The notes under the pieces are model-generated. The model was not told the DNA's origin. It was given only the letters and a program-made list of their open reading frames with translations, and did no database searches. This document shows, in pieces, positions 14,195 through 24,087 of a stretch of DNA of 56,930 bases; positions within the stretch are counted from its first letter, which is position 1, and each line of letters opens with the position of its first letter. The position numbers were made by a program, and so were the translations under genes. Source of the DNA: Chthonomonas sp. UBA1950 (GTDB lineage: Bacteria > Armatimonadota > Fimbriimonadia > Fimbriimonadales > Fimbriimonadaceae); the NCBI GenBank assembly GCA_002336105.1, contig DDEQ01000022.1, positions 1 through 56,930 of the forward strand. The letters run 5' to 3'.

Positions 14195-17188
14195 TCAGTT
14201 CTTTCTTCTGCGTCGAGCTAACAGTCCGCTAAGACCAAGTGCGAACACAGCCATGGAACCTGGTTCTGGAACGGCTTGGATCGATCCCTGTGTGTACAGT
14301 TTCGATGTATCCCAGTGCAGGCCGTTCGTAAGCGTCGGGAGGTAGATGGAGGCAAACTCTCCGCTCTTGTTCCCGGTGAGGATTTGGAATGTGTTACCGT
14401 AGTTCGCAGCAAATCCGTTGTAGTAGGTTACGTTGAGTGTTCCACCCAGGAAAGCCGTTCCGTGGACATTGAGCGAGTCGTAGCCCGTTCCAACGGTTGT
14501 TCCCCCGAGTTCAATCGTCGTGGTTGCAGTTTCGCCAAGCTCAAGGTCACCATCAAAGGTGACGAGCGCTGGACTGTTTCCCGGGCGAAGATCACCCTGA
14601 ACCTCAACCGTTCCCGTTCCGGTGAAGCTACCGGCACCGCTGAGGGCACCGAGGAACACGGTTCTTGAGCCAGCAGCAGTTCGGATTTCAGCGCCATTGT
14701 GAACCACGTCGTCGTGGAAGGTTGTAACGCCTCCACCGACCGTTAGAATTCGACCGCCGGTCTGGTTGGTTACGTCTCCAAACACGTCAGAGAAGCCGCC
14801 GCTTAGCGCGATTGAACCGCTGTTGAGTAGTGAAGGAGCATCTTCGTTGACCCGGATGACACCACGGCCCGAAATCTGACCAGTCGATTGGTTCGTAAGT
14901 TTGCCGTCTACTTGCAGCGTGCCATCGGTGAGCTGAATTGCCCCACCGTTGGCAAAGTTTCGACCAACGGTGATCTCGTCTGATGACCCAATGACAACTC
15001 GACCCGAAGCGTTATTTGTCAGATCATATGCGATTCTGCCGAAGCCAGAAACTTGACCCGAGTTTGTCAATGCAGCTTTGGTTGACGAGTAGAACTGAGC
15101 ATCGTCTACGAGTTTGACCTTTGCTCCGGAAGACACCGTTATGCCACCGTAGGTGCTCAGAGATCCGCCTAATTTCAAAGTTCCCTGCGCAACATCCATA
15201 TTTGAGTTGAGGTAGACGTTGTTCATCGAAAGAGTGCCGACTCCCGACTTTCTGAGCGTTCCGACCGCCCCGGTTGATCGGTAAATGCTCGATACCCACG
15301 AACGATCCGTATCGTTGTATAGTTCGAGAACAGATCCGTTATCGATGTACGAGATGTGATCAAAAGCTGAATCAACTAGTTTCAGTTCGCCTCCCAGAAC
15401 TTTGATTCCTCCGGTCATCCCAGTGATCGACTGAGCGTATACGTCGACGGCACCCGGCCCATCCTTCATGAAGTACCCGTCACCAAGTACTTTGCCGAAG
15501 AACGAGCCATCGAAGTCTTGCTTCACTCCGAAGTTCTTTCCGTTCAGATAGGTTGTTCCGCCGAAGTTATATGTGTTCATATAGAGCGGAGCCGATGACT
15601 GCATATCGACGGTGCCGTAAAACGTTCTGTCAGTCTTTGAAATATCTACAGTGCCGCCAGTGCCCTGGTAAACCATAGTTCCCGAACCACCAAGCGACCA
15701 ATTTGTCGATCCGGCATCTGCTTTGTAGTTGAGAGTCGTTCCAATGTTTAAGGAGATGCCGTCGTTAGTGCTCTTGTTCTTTGCGATCAAGGTTCCTTTG
15801 TCAACGTAGATTAATCCATTGAAAGTTGACTGAGTCTTCTGGAAATCGAGTGTGTTGGAGCCAATCTTTTCCACAGTTCCAGTTCCAGCTACGGTGCTAT
15901 TCCAAACATTTGTAGCCAATGCACTATCTAGAACGATCTCTGAGGTCTCGTTCAGCGTAACGTTATTATTGAGCAAGAACTCAGTTCCGCCAAACAATAT
16001 GGCGGTGCCGTTTAGAATCACATCACCTGTGAATGCTTGCGACTTTCCATAAGAGATCATCCCGGTGTTTACAATGAGCTTTCCACTGCCTGATAGGTTC
16101 GAAAATAGGTTGTAGCTCACGTTCGCGGCAAGGTTTAGCTGTAATGCGCCACCTGAGTTCACCTTCATAGTGTTGGTGAGGACTCCGAATCCACCGGCGA
16201 GTGTTCCTCCGTTCACGGTTACGTCGATGGTGTCAGCGACGTTGCCAGTCAGGGTCAGTGCCCCTAGACCAGTCTTGATGAGTTCGTTCCCGGTTTGAGC
16301 GCTCAAATAGTTCGTCGAGAGCGACGCGTCAACGGCTTGGTTATAGGTGAGTGTCGAGGTACCAAATGAATCGAAGTTGACTGTCGATGCTTTCAACGAA
16401 TACGAGTTTGCGGTTACTCCGCCATCCTTAATAGCGAATGTTCCGTTAAAGTTGTTGTTTCCGCCAACGAGGTTAAGGGTTCCGCTCCCAGATTTGTTGA
16501 TCGTTCCGTTTCCGGTAATCCAGTTGGTATAGGTTGTGTCGGAGGCAACTGACCAGTTGAGGGTCGAGGTATCTCGAATATCAACCATGTTGCCAAGGCC
16601 GCTTGTTTGGGCGTTAAAGGTTCCCCAATAGGCGCGAATGCCGGCGCTTGTGTTGATGCCGTTCAGTGTCGTGACTCCACTACTTATACTCGTGAGAATG
16701 CCATTCCCTGAGATATTCCCACCCAGTTGAAGGTAGTTGCCAGCTCCGACGTTCACTTTGATTTCGTCGTAAAAAGTAGGTGAGGTACTGAGAACCAGGT
16801 TGTTTGAGATGAGATTTCCGGTACCAGTTACCTCAATGTGACCGCTCGAATAGCCAGTCCCACCGCCCTGCAATTCTATGTTGTTTCCGCTTAGCCACCA
16901 GCTAGCCCCGTCGATAAAAACCTTGCCTGTTTTTAGTGATCCAAGGTTGTTTACATTGCTCTTGCGCGTAGAACCCTGGAACTTTAAAGTACTTGCAAAG
17001 GTCGAGGAGGGAAAGAAGTTACCCGCCCAGTTTGCTGCCGTCCCCCAGTTACCATTGCTTGCCGAAGCGCCGGTCCAAGTGTAAACCTGCGCCTGTGCAG
17101 AAGGTGTTAAAGCTGCGAGGGTTGTGATAATCGTGGCGAACGCGGTCGTTCGCATCGAGCGATTTCGAAGCAAGTGATTTGTAACCAT
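14195..17188 (-). CDS. Autotransporter-associated beta-strand repeat protein with PEP-CTERM tail
   Basis: A 997-residue surface or secreted protein. An N-terminal signal peptide precedes the cleavage region ALTPSAQAQVYTW. The body is a long series of Thr/Gly/Asn-rich beta-strand repeats of the type found in autotransporter passenger domains (GSGTLNLVGGNNNFNGT, KTGLGALTLTGNVADT, KIGSNTLDFQKTQSTFNG, KSGVGTLSMNNVYLNSN). The C-terminus is a PEP-CTERM sorting signal: VPEPGS, a hydrophobic segment and RRRRKN. No outer-membrane barrel domain is visible, so export relies on the PEP-CTERM/exosortase route. A second start, Met12, is possible. The likely role is a structural exopolymer- or cell-surface-associated protein. 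Confidence 0.88.
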   Translation of the reverse strand: MVTNHLLRNRSMRTTAFATIITTLAALTPSAQAQVYTWTGASASNGNWGTAANWAGNFFPSSTFASTLKFQGSTRKSNVNNLGSLKTGKVFIDGASWWLSGNNIELQGGGTGYSSGHIEVTGTGNLISNNLVLSTSPTFYDEIKVNVGAGNYLQLGGNISGNGILTSISSGVTTLNGINTSAGIRAYWGTFNAQTSGLGNMVDIRDTSTLNWSVASDTTYTNWITGNGTINKSGSGTLNLVGGNNNFNGTFAIKDGGVTANSYSLKASTVNFDSFGTSTLTYNQAVDASLSTNYLSAQTGNELIKTGLGALTLTGNVADTIDVTVNGGTLAGGFGVLTNTMKVNSGGALQLNLAANVSYNLFSNLSGSGKLIVNTGMISYGKSQAFTGDVILNGTAILFGGTEFLLNNNVTLNETSEIVLDSALATNVWNSTVAGTGTVEKIGSNTLDFQKTQSTFNGLIYVDKGTLIAKNKSTNDGISLNIGTTLNYKADAGSTNWSLGGSGTMVYQGTGGTVDISKTDRTFYGTVDMQSSAPLYMNTYNFGGTTYLNGKNFGVKQDFDGSFFGKVLGDGYFMKDGPGAVDVYAQSITGMTGGIKVLGGELKLVDSAFDHISYIDNGSVLELYNDTDRSWVSSIYRSTGAVGTLRKSGVGTLSMNNVYLNSNMDVAQGTLKLGGSLSTYGGITVSSGAKVKLVDDAQFYSSTKAALTNSGQVSGFGRIAYDLTNNASGRVVIGSSDEITVGRNFANGGAIQLTDGTLQVDGKLTNQSTGQISGRGVIRVNEDAPSLLNSGSIALSGGFSDVFGDVTNQTGGRILTVGGGVTTFHDDVVHNGAEIRTAAGSRTVFLGALSGAGSFTGTGTVEVQGDLRPGNSPALVTFDGDLELGETATTTIELGGTTVGTGYDSLNVHGTAFLGGTLNVTYYNGFAANYGNTFQILTGNKSGEFASIYLPTLTNGLHWDTSKLYTQGSIQAVPEPGSMAVFALGLSGLLARRRRKN

Positions 17189-17492
17189 GAGGCAACATGA
17201 TCACTTACCAGGCGTTACACCACGAAGCCCCTTTCGCAACATATTCGTGACGACGCGTTTGTCACAATTTGTAACGCCTTTTTGAATCTAAATGTCGTTC
17301 ACCCGCGCCCCAGGTAGTTCTACTAGGACTATCTGATGAACCTGATTATTGAAAACTACTGAGCGCAGTTTGAATCGATTTCCGATGATCCACGGATGAG
17401 CAAGGTTGCTCAAAGATATTCGCTAAATTTATCGCAAAATCATCATTAATTTTCACGCGAAACTTGGTCACTGAACTGCTAACATCCAGCTA
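17189..17492. other. Divergent intergenic region between surface protein and CE15 gene
   Basis: 304 bases that must carry promoters for both neighbours. A 9-bp inverted repeat, ggcgttaca (17211-17219) and tgtaacgcc (17270-17278), spans 68 bases, with TTTTT after the second arm. The wide spacing suits paired protein-binding half-sites better than a terminator. No open frame is worth calling. Confidence 0.45.
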
Positions 17493-18794
17493 ATGATCGC
17501 GCTGACTATGATGTCCGCACTCGGGTTACAGTTGACCCAATCTCCCCAGTGGACGGCGGAGCAGGACCACCAATTCCTGCTGAAGCAACTTGGAATTTCC
17601 AGTCTCCGACCCGGTGTTGATGGCATGAACCCTAAATCGCCGAACTTCGCCAACACCGACGAAGCAAAGGCGTCTCCGTATCATCGCCTGCCCGACCTAA
17701 TGACACTTAATAACGGGTCAAAGGTCCAAACAAGATCAGATTGGGGCCGTCGAAGAGCAGAGATCGTCGAGTTGCTTGACCGTGAGATATACGGTCGCAC
17801 ACCGAAGAATCTCCCCAAGGTGAAGTGGGAAGTGACCTCCGAAAAAGCCGAAAAAGTTGGCGAGATTGACGTCAACACGAGCCAGTTAGTGGGTCATGTC
17901 GATAATCGTCGGTACCCAGAAATCAAAGTTGACATCAAAGCAACATTGACCCTTCCCGCTGTGTCCACCCGTAAGGTTCCCGTAATCATCGAGTTTGGGT
18001 TTCCTGGCTTTTCACCCAACCGACAGTTTGGTGGCGGAACCGGCCCCACTTGGCAGCAAATGGTGATCGCGAAGGGCTGGGGTTACGCGATCCTTGATCC
18101 GACAAGTGTTCAGGCTGACAATGGTGGCGGTCTCCGACAAGGCATTATCGGACTGGTCAATAAGGGGCAGCCCAGAAAACCCGAAGACTGGGGCGCGCTC
18201 AAGGCATGGGGTTGGGGCGCTTCGAAGGTACTCGACTATTTGCAGACAAACAAAGCCGTCAACAGCAGAAAGGTCGGTATCGAGGGCCTTTCAAGATACG
18301 GAAAAGCAACTGTCGTGACCATGGCTTACGATAAACGGTTCGCCATCGCCTTAGTTGGTTCATCGGGACAAGGCGGCGTGAAGCTTTGGAGAAGAAACTT
18401 CGGTGAGACGGTCGAAAATGTTGCTTCATCGGGCGGATATCACTGGATGGGAGATAACTACGTCAAATATGCTGGACCGTTGACACCAGACGATATGCCC
18501 GTTGACGCACACGAGTTGGTGGCTATGTGCGCGCCGAGACCGGTGTTCGTCGGCGTTGGCTCCCTCAATGTCGAAGGAATTTGGATCGATCCGGTTGGCA
18601 CATTCAAAGCGACCTCTTTGGCTTCGCCCGCATGGCAACTTCTCGGAAAGAAAGGTCTTGGAACGACGGACATGCCCAGTGAGGGAACTCCACTTGTTGC
18701 TGGTGACCTTGCCTTTAGCCAGCATCATGGCGGTCACACAAACGGTCCCAACTGGCCCATATTCATCAAATTCGCTTCGCGATATCTAGATTAA
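17493..18794 (+). CDS. Glucuronoyl esterase, carbohydrate esterase family 15
   Basis: Cleaves the ester between 4-O-methyl-glucuronic acid on xylan and lignin alcohols. The 433-residue alpha/beta-hydrolase has a hydrophobic N-terminus that could be a signal peptide (MIALTMMSALGLQL), so it probably acts outside the cytoplasm. The family signature G-x-S-R-x-G-K is present as GLSRYGK at 265-271 with nucleophile Ser267. The oxyanion and acid regions are seen in GSSGQGG and RRNFGETVENV, and the catalytic His lies in HHGGHTNGPNWPIF at 411-424. Only 2 bp separate it from the alpha-glucuronidase gene, which removes the same sugar, so the pair makes functional sense as one operon. Confidence 0.88.
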   Translation: MIALTMMSALGLQLTQSPQWTAEQDHQFLLKQLGISSLRPGVDGMNPKSPNFANTDEAKASPYHRLPDLMTLNNGSKVQTRSDWGRRRAEIVELLDREIYGRTPKNLPKVKWEVTSEKAEKVGEIDVNTSQLVGHVDNRRYPEIKVDIKATLTLPAVSTRKVPVIIEFGFPGFSPNRQFGGGTGPTWQQMVIAKGWGYAILDPTSVQADNGGGLRQGIIGLVNKGQPRKPEDWGALKAWGWGASKVLDYLQTNKAVNSRKVGIEGLSRYGKATVVTMAYDKRFAIALVGSSGQGGVKLWRRNFGETVENVASSGGYHWMGDNYVKYAGPLTPDDMPVDAHELVAMCAPRPVFVGVGSLNVEGIWIDPVGTFKATSLASPAWQLLGKKGLGTTDMPSEGTPLVAGDLAFSQHHGGHTNGPNWPIFIKFASRYLD

Positions 18795-18796
18795 TC

Positions 18797-21223
18797 ATGC
18801 TATTTGCATCGAATCCTCAGCGCTATATGGACCCCGGCTACGCCGCTTGGCTTAGCTACTCAAATGCACAGGCTCCCGCTGAAGTGCCAGACCGGGTCTT
18901 TATTCCTGGCCCTGTACACAAAGCGGCGTTAGCTGAGATTCGTTACGCCTGGCCGCGCATTCAAGGCGAGCAAGTGATCATCGGGAAGAACTGCGATGCT
19001 CCATCGGTCGTCATTGGCACGATCGATGAGCTCAAAGCACTTGGATTTGAACCTAATGTGCCAACAAGCGCCGAAGGCTTTTCGATCAGCCGTAACGGGG
19101 GACATATCATCGTGGTAGGAGGAGGTGCCGAGGGCGTTCTCTACGGAGTTTTTACACTTCTCAGACACATGGCCCTTGGTTATGAACTCGAGTGCAATGA
19201 ACAGCCGTCAGCCCCGATTCGATTTCTGAATCAGTGGGACAATCCCGACGGGTCAATTGAGCGCGGGTACGCAGGCAATTCGATTCTCTATAGCGACGGC
19301 ACAGATTCGTTGATCACAACTGATCTCGCAAGGGTTAATGATTACGCAAGGTTAATGGCTTCGGTGGGCATCAACGGTTGCTGCCTCAATAATGTTAATG
19401 CCAATGTGTCCGTCTACAGCGATTCAGGTCTTCCCGAAATTGCGAAGCTGGCCCACGAGATGGAACCATACTTCGTCAAGCCATTGATCGCGATTCGGTT
19501 CGATAGTCCCAAGCAACTTGGAGGCTTAACCTCATACGATCCCCTTAACCCGGAGGTTGAATTGTGGTGGAAAGGGTTCTTCGACAAGGTGTACCAGCAT
19601 ATGCCGAATTTGGCTGGTGTCGTGATCAAAGCCGATTCCGAAGGCGAAGCTGGCCCGTCAGCAGATGGACGAACCCACGCCGATGCGGCGAATATGCTCG
19701 GACGTGCCATCGCTCCTCACGGCGGATTGGTGTTTTACCGTGGGTTTGTTTACAACCACAAAATGGATTGGCAGGATCTCTCGCTGGACCGAGCAAAAGC
19801 GCAGTACGACAATTTCAAACCGCTCGACGGCGACTTTTTGCCGAATGTCACCATCCAAATCAAGAATGGTCCGATTGATTTTCAAGTTCGAGAACCAGTC
19901 TCGCCTTCATTCGCTGGACTCGAAAAAACGAATACCGTCCTTGAACTAATGGTCACGCAGGAATACCTCGGACAACAGAAACACACGGTTTTTGAGGTTC
20001 CATGGTGGAAAGACTCGCTAGACTTCGACTTTGAACTTCCTGACAAGCCTTCGACGCTTGCCGATATCGTCACCGGCAAAACCTATGAGCGGGAACACTT
20101 TGGATTCTGCGCGGTCTCTGGCGTCGGACGAGATGAGAACTGGCTTGGAAATGACCTTTCTATGGCTAACCTCTACGGTTACGGCAGGTTGACTTGGAAC
20201 CCAACGGCGACTTCAACAGAGATTGCCGAAGAGTGGGCGGGACTTACTTTCAACGCCAACCCCAAAGTGGTCAAAGGCGTCACGGAGATGCTTTTAAAAA
20301 CCTGGCCAGCCTACGAAGACTATACAGGGAACTTTGGGATTGGTGGACTCACAGACATCATCCACATTCATTACGGCCCCTCCCCGATTTCCAGTGAATA
20401 CAACGGTTGGGGGCAATGGCATCGTTCGAACCAGCACGGCACGGGGATGAACCGAACTGTTGCTACTGGTACAGGAATGGCGGGGCAATATCCTTCGAAG
20501 CGCTACGAAAACATCGAGACCTGTCCCGAAGATCTGCTCCTATTCTTCCACCATGTTCCGTACACACATCGCCTAAAGAATGGCCAAACCCTCATCCAAG
20601 CGATGTATGATCGGCACTATCGAGGCGCAGAAGCGGTCGAGGGATTGATCGAAGATTGGCGAACATTGAGGGGAATGATCGGTCGCGAACGGTTCGAAAG
20701 AGTCCTTACTCAACTGCAATACCAGGCTGGTCACGCCATTGTCTGGAGAGATTCTATCTGTCACTGGTTCTGTCGGCTGTCCGGCATTCCAGACGAAAAG
20801 GGCCGAGTATTTGCCGAGCCAAACCGAATAGAAGCCGACAAAATGGAGCTAGCTGGATTCAAAATCGTCAATGTAGAGCCCTGGGAAGCGGCATCAGGTG
20901 GAAAAGCCATTCAAATTGACGGCGAGATCGGCGAAGCTAGCTTCCTTTGGTCGGAGCCGAGTGGTGTCTACGATTTGTGGGTATGGCACTACGATACGAG
21001 CGACCAAGCCTCGATTCATATACATCGCGAAGATATCTGCCTGGCGCATTGGTCAACTTCCGGGAAATTCCCAAGCACCTGTGTTGATGCTCACACCAAG
21101 ACGAGGCGAATCATCCCGAAAGTCGAAATCGAAACAGGACAACGAATAAGGATATTTGGACTAAATCGAAGCCCTTACCCACTTGCGATCGATTTTCTAG
21201 AGTTCAAGAAGATCGAAGACTAA
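18797..21223 (+). CDS. Alpha-glucuronidase, GH67, with extra C-terminal domain
   Basis: Releases (4-O-methyl)glucuronic acid from the end of glucuronoxylan oligosaccharides. At 808 residues it is about 100 longer than usual. The N-terminal domain (1-140) precedes the barrel, which starts at RFLNQWDNPDGSIERGYAG. Catalytic landmarks are Glu282 in KADSEGEAGP (general acid) and the stretch YDNFKPLDGDF to QVREPVSP, where Asp338 or Asp344 and Glu366 supply the base. The helical domain ends near 670, and 680-808 looks like an added beta-sandwich (YDLWVWHYDTSDQASIHIH). No signal peptide is present, so it is cytoplasmic. It follows the CE15 gene by 2 bp and overlaps the convergent oxidoreductase gene by 4 bp. 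Confidence 0.92.
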   Translation: MLFASNPQRYMDPGYAAWLSYSNAQAPAEVPDRVFIPGPVHKAALAEIRYAWPRIQGEQVIIGKNCDAPSVVIGTIDELKALGFEPNVPTSAEGFSISRNGGHIIVVGGGAEGVLYGVFTLLRHMALGYELECNEQPSAPIRFLNQWDNPDGSIERGYAGNSILYSDGTDSLITTDLARVNDYARLMASVGINGCCLNNVNANVSVYSDSGLPEIAKLAHEMEPYFVKPLIAIRFDSPKQLGGLTSYDPLNPEVELWWKGFFDKVYQHMPNLAGVVIKADSEGEAGPSADGRTHADAANMLGRAIAPHGGLVFYRGFVYNHKMDWQDLSLDRAKAQYDNFKPLDGDFLPNVTIQIKNGPIDFQVREPVSPSFAGLEKTNTVLELMVTQEYLGQQKHTVFEVPWWKDSLDFDFELPDKPSTLADIVTGKTYEREHFGFCAVSGVGRDENWLGNDLSMANLYGYGRLTWNPTATSTEIAEEWAGLTFNANPKVVKGVTEMLLKTWPAYEDYTGNFGIGGLTDIIHIHYGPSPISSEYNGWGQWHRSNQHGTGMNRTVATGTGMAGQYPSKRYENIETCPEDLLLFFHHVPYTHRLKNGQTLIQAMYDRHYRGAEAVEGLIEDWRTLRGMIGRERFERVLTQLQYQAGHAIVWRDSICHWFCRLSGIPDEKGRVFAEPNRIEADKMELAGFKIVNVEPWEAASGGKAIQIDGEIGEASFLWSEPSGVYDLWVWHYDTSDQASIHIHREDICLAHWSTSGKFPSTCVDAHTKTRRIIPKVEIETGQRIRIFGLNRSPYPLAIDFLEFKKIED

Positions 21224-22236
21224 GAGAGAAGGATCTCTTCAATCAGGACTCGTTCCTTTCGCTTTGAGGATTCGATAGCGGCAAAGACCATCGCGAGACT
21301 TTTGATGTTGTCGTGACACTCGCCGTTTGGCATTCTTCCCGTCTGGATCGCTTCAATAAACTCGGTGAGCGATCCGGCAATTCCGCTTGCGATCTCTTCC
21401 GTCGGCTCGGTCTGTTCTTCGCATTCCGAGAAGAAACCCGCTTTTCGGGTTATAGTTTGAGAAACCGGTAATTCGTTGTTCTTCCAGATTGCTGATCCGC
21501 GTGGACCGACCGCTCGCCAATCCGCATCCCAGGAGGTATGCAAGCCTTCGGCGCACCAAGACCCCCGATAAGTAAATCGAAGACCACCGGACATCTCGAA
21601 AATAGCTGAGGCGCACGCATCGCCTTTGTACCAACTCCATCCAGGGTTGAACTCTTCGGCGTACACGGCTACTGGGTCTGTACCTGATAGGAAGCGGGAT
21701 TCATCAAAGGTATGAATCGCCATATCCAGAACAAGCGGGCTCGGCATCTCGTCGCGAAAACCGCCAAAGTGCGCCCCGATGTAAAAGTCCGCATTCAAGA
21801 CGCCTGCACCACCAAGTTTTTCTTCGATTACTTTTCGAAATGCCCACAGCCCTGCATCATATCGTCTGCTTTGGCTGACCATGTACAGCTTTCCAGCCGA
21901 TTCTGAAGCCGAAATCATCCTGCGAGCTTCCGACATACTTGACGCCATCGGTTTTTCGCCGAGAACTGGGATACCGGCAGCAAGTGCTTCGACGGTTACA
22001 GAACAGTGCACTTCAGGAGGGGTCACATCCACAACGAAATCTGGCTGGACGTCTCTTAGGGCGTCGGCTAAATTGTTTCCGGAGTATGGAACCGCCAGGT
22101 TCATCTCTGCCGAAGCAGTTGCGGCGGCACCTTCTCGGACGTCAATCCACCCGGCAATATCACATTGTGAAGATTTGTTGATATTGTTAGCCCAAGCCCT
22201 TCCCATGCCACCGGCGCCGACGATTAATGCCCTCAT
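21220..22236 (-). CDS. Gfo/Idh/MocA family oxidoreductase
   Basis: A 338-residue NAD(P)-dependent sugar or sugar-acid dehydrogenase. The N-terminal Rossmann motif is GAGGMG at 7-12, and the full E-K-P motif is at 94-96 (GEKPMASS) with catalytic Lys95. The C-terminal domain carries VLDMAIHTFDESRFL, with Asp and His in active-site positions. Its gene ends inside the tail of the GH67 gene on the other strand, and it is divergent from threonine aldolase with a 58-bp promoter region. A role in uronate or pentose metabolism is suggested only by the neighbouring glucuronidase. Confidence 0.86.
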   Translation of the reverse strand: MRALIVGAGGMGRAWANNINKSSQCDIAGWIDVREGAAATASAEMNLAVPYSGNNLADALRDVQPDFVVDVTPPEVHCSVTVEALAAGIPVLGEKPMASSMSEARRMISASESAGKLYMVSQSRRYDAGLWAFRKVIEEKLGGAGVLNADFYIGAHFGGFRDEMPSPLVLDMAIHTFDESRFLSGTDPVAVYAEEFNPGWSWYKGDACASAIFEMSGGLRFTYRGSWCAEGLHTSWDADWRAVGPRGSAIWKNNELPVSQTITRKAGFFSECEEQTEPTEEIASGIAGSLTEFIEAIQTGRMPNGECHDNIKSLAMVFAAIESSKRKERVLIEEILLS

Positions 22237-22294
22237 GCGCGTGTTTTACCAGCCAACTTGGTAGCGAAAACGGTAAACCTTAACTTCTAGCGAA

Positions 22295-23329
22295 ATGAGT
22301 AACAATCCTCAAGCCCACTTAGTCGACCTGCGAAGCGATACGGTCACCCGACCCACTCCTGAAATGTATGAGGCGATGCAAAATGCGCCTTTGGGAGACG
22401 ACGTTTTAGGTGACGATCCTTCGGTTAAACAGCTCGAAAGCCTTGCCGCAGAGCTCTCAGGAAAGGAAGCTGCGCTTTTTGTTCCGAGCGGAACAATGGG
22501 AAACCAACTCGCGCTTGCGGCCCATTGCAAGCCGGGCGAAGCCATCATTATCGAGGAAGAAGCTCACATTCTTTATTACGAGGTCGGTGCGCCGGCTTTG
22601 TTGGCCGGGGTTGTCAGCTGGACTCTTCCCTCCGACCGTGGCGCAATGGACCCTGTTTTTGTCGAAAGACGGATCGTAAAGAGCGATCTTCACACTCCGG
22701 GCACCACACTCCTCTGTCTTGAAAACACCCACAACCGAGCTGGAGGCGCTGTTATCCCTCTAGAAACAATGGCGGCCTATCGGCAGATTGCAGACAAGCA
22801 CGGCATCAAAGTTCACCTTGACGGCGCTCGAGTGATGAACGCCAAAGTCGCTCTCGGCGTGCCGTTGACAGAAATAACTCAGAATGTTGACAGTGTTAGC
22901 ATCTGCCTCAGTAAAGGTCTTCGTTCGCCCATTGGGAGCGTGCTGTGTGGTTCCAAGGAACTGATCGAGCGTGCGATCGTTTGGCGCAAGCGTCTAGGTG
23001 GCGGAATGCGACAAGCAGGAATCCTGGCTGCTTGCGGCATCGTGAGCCTGACACAAATGGTTGATCGGCTTGCCGAAGACCACAAACGGGCAATACAGGC
23101 GGCTCTGGCGCTCAATGAGATTAAAGGATTGAGCGTGAACGTCGCCGGCGTTGAAACGAACATGGTGCTAGTCAACACAGACGCACCAGCCAAAGAATGG
23201 CAAGCTAAACTTGCCGAAAAGGGAGTTCTATTCTTCCCTGTCGCTACCAATCGGTTCCGACTCGTATTTCACGCCGATATCGATGACGAGAAACTGGAGC
23301 GTGCTATCACCGCATTTCAGGCGTCGTAG
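22295..23329 (+). CDS. ltaE: Low-specificity L-threonine aldolase
   Basis: PLP enzyme that splits L-threonine or allo-threonine into glycine and acetaldehyde. At 344 residues the length is normal. Motifs: DLRSDTVTRPT at 11-21, the GDDVLGDDP substrate loop at 34-42, FVPSGTMGNQLAL at 62-74, HLDGAR at 174-179 (Asp176 binding the PLP ring nitrogen), and the PLP lysine Lys207 in ICLSKGL. The C-terminal small domain ends in TNRFRLVFHADI. Its last 13 bases overlap the convergent YprB-like gene. Confidence 0.93.
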   Translation: MSNNPQAHLVDLRSDTVTRPTPEMYEAMQNAPLGDDVLGDDPSVKQLESLAAELSGKEAALFVPSGTMGNQLALAAHCKPGEAIIIEEEAHILYYEVGAPALLAGVVSWTLPSDRGAMDPVFVERRIVKSDLHTPGTTLLCLENTHNRAGGAVIPLETMAAYRQIADKHGIKVHLDGARVMNAKVALGVPLTEITQNVDSVSICLSKGLRSPIGSVLCGSKELIERAIVWRKRLGGGMRQAGILAACGIVSLTQMVDRLAEDHKRAIQAALALNEIKGLSVNVAGVETNMVLVNTDAPAKEWQAKLAEKGVLFFPVATNRFRLVFHADIDDEKLERAITAFQAS

Positions 23330-24078
23330 AAATCGCCCAAAGTGGACTTGGAAAGGCCTTCGTACGCAAACTCGGCAAGCCTTTCCATGTTCACAACATC
23401 CTCTCTGTTGTAGGCTATCAAGGTTTCAAGAGCCTCATCTTCGCCGAGATTCTTGTATCGGCGCCATAATCTGATCGCATCAAGACCATCAAGGCCATCA
23501 GTGTCATCACCACGAGCAATCCCGAGTTGCTTTTCGATCTTCTTCAACCCGCCTCGGACGCCAATCTGCCGTAAGGTCGGGCAGAGATCGATGTGAATCT
23601 GGTCAAACCGCACATCCTTGAACGCCTTTTGAAGCATAGGAATGTCGAAGCTGGCTCCAAAGAAGGTCACAACCATCTTGTACTGCGCCATGATTTCGGG
23701 AAAATCGTCTAGATCCTTTCCCTGGATCAGTGCGCGAAACTCTGATCCATCAAAGAGTCCAATCGTTGTGATTGACGAGCCAGATTTACCGCCATCTGTT
23801 TCGATGTCAAGATACACGCAACTCTCTCGAAACTCGGGAAATGCTCGCCATGCTTTATCTGAACCGAGCCCAGACCGAAAGTAGTTATGGTTTCTTTCCG
23901 CTAACGCGACAGCCGATTGTTCGACGCTCCGACGCATTACATCGCGAGAAACAACGCCAGAACCGAACCGATCAGGATCGAGAAGGTAGGTTCCCCAATC
24001 TCGACATCCTTGTTCCCACAGGGCTCGCTCGGTGGCAAGCCCTAAGCTTGGAATATGTGCAAACGAACGTTCGAGCAA
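23317..24078 (-). CDS. YprB-like RNase H-fold exonuclease
   Basis: A 253-residue protein of the YprB / RNase_H_2 group. The DEDD-type nuclease core begins at VYLDIETDGG (acidic pair Asp-x-Glu of motif Exo I), continues with VVTFFGASFDIPML (Exo II with Asp), and ends with AYNREDVVNMERL (Exo III-like, catalytic Asp). An N-terminal segment of about 75 residues precedes the core and may hold a helix-hairpin-helix-like region (ERSFAHIPSLGLATERALWEQG). The substrate is probably single-stranded DNA or RNA. It lies 9 bp downstream of the hypothetical gene at 24088-24723 on the same strand. Confidence 0.82.
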   Translation of the reverse strand: MLERSFAHIPSLGLATERALWEQGCRDWGTYLLDPDRFGSGVVSRDVMRRSVEQSAVALAERNHNYFRSGLGSDKAWRAFPEFRESCVYLDIETDGGKSGSSITTIGLFDGSEFRALIQGKDLDDFPEIMAQYKMVVTFFGASFDIPMLQKAFKDVRFDQIHIDLCPTLRQIGVRGGLKKIEKQLGIARGDDTDGLDGLDAIRLWRRYKNLGEDEALETLIAYNREDVVNMERLAEFAYEGLSKSTLGDFYDA

Positions 24079-24087
24079 GGCTAGTCT

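Noticed and set aside
17211..17278. Possible terminator formed by ggcgttaca / tgtaacgcc
   Set aside because: The arms are 50 bases apart and no plus-strand gene ends there; kept only as a note on possible half-sites.
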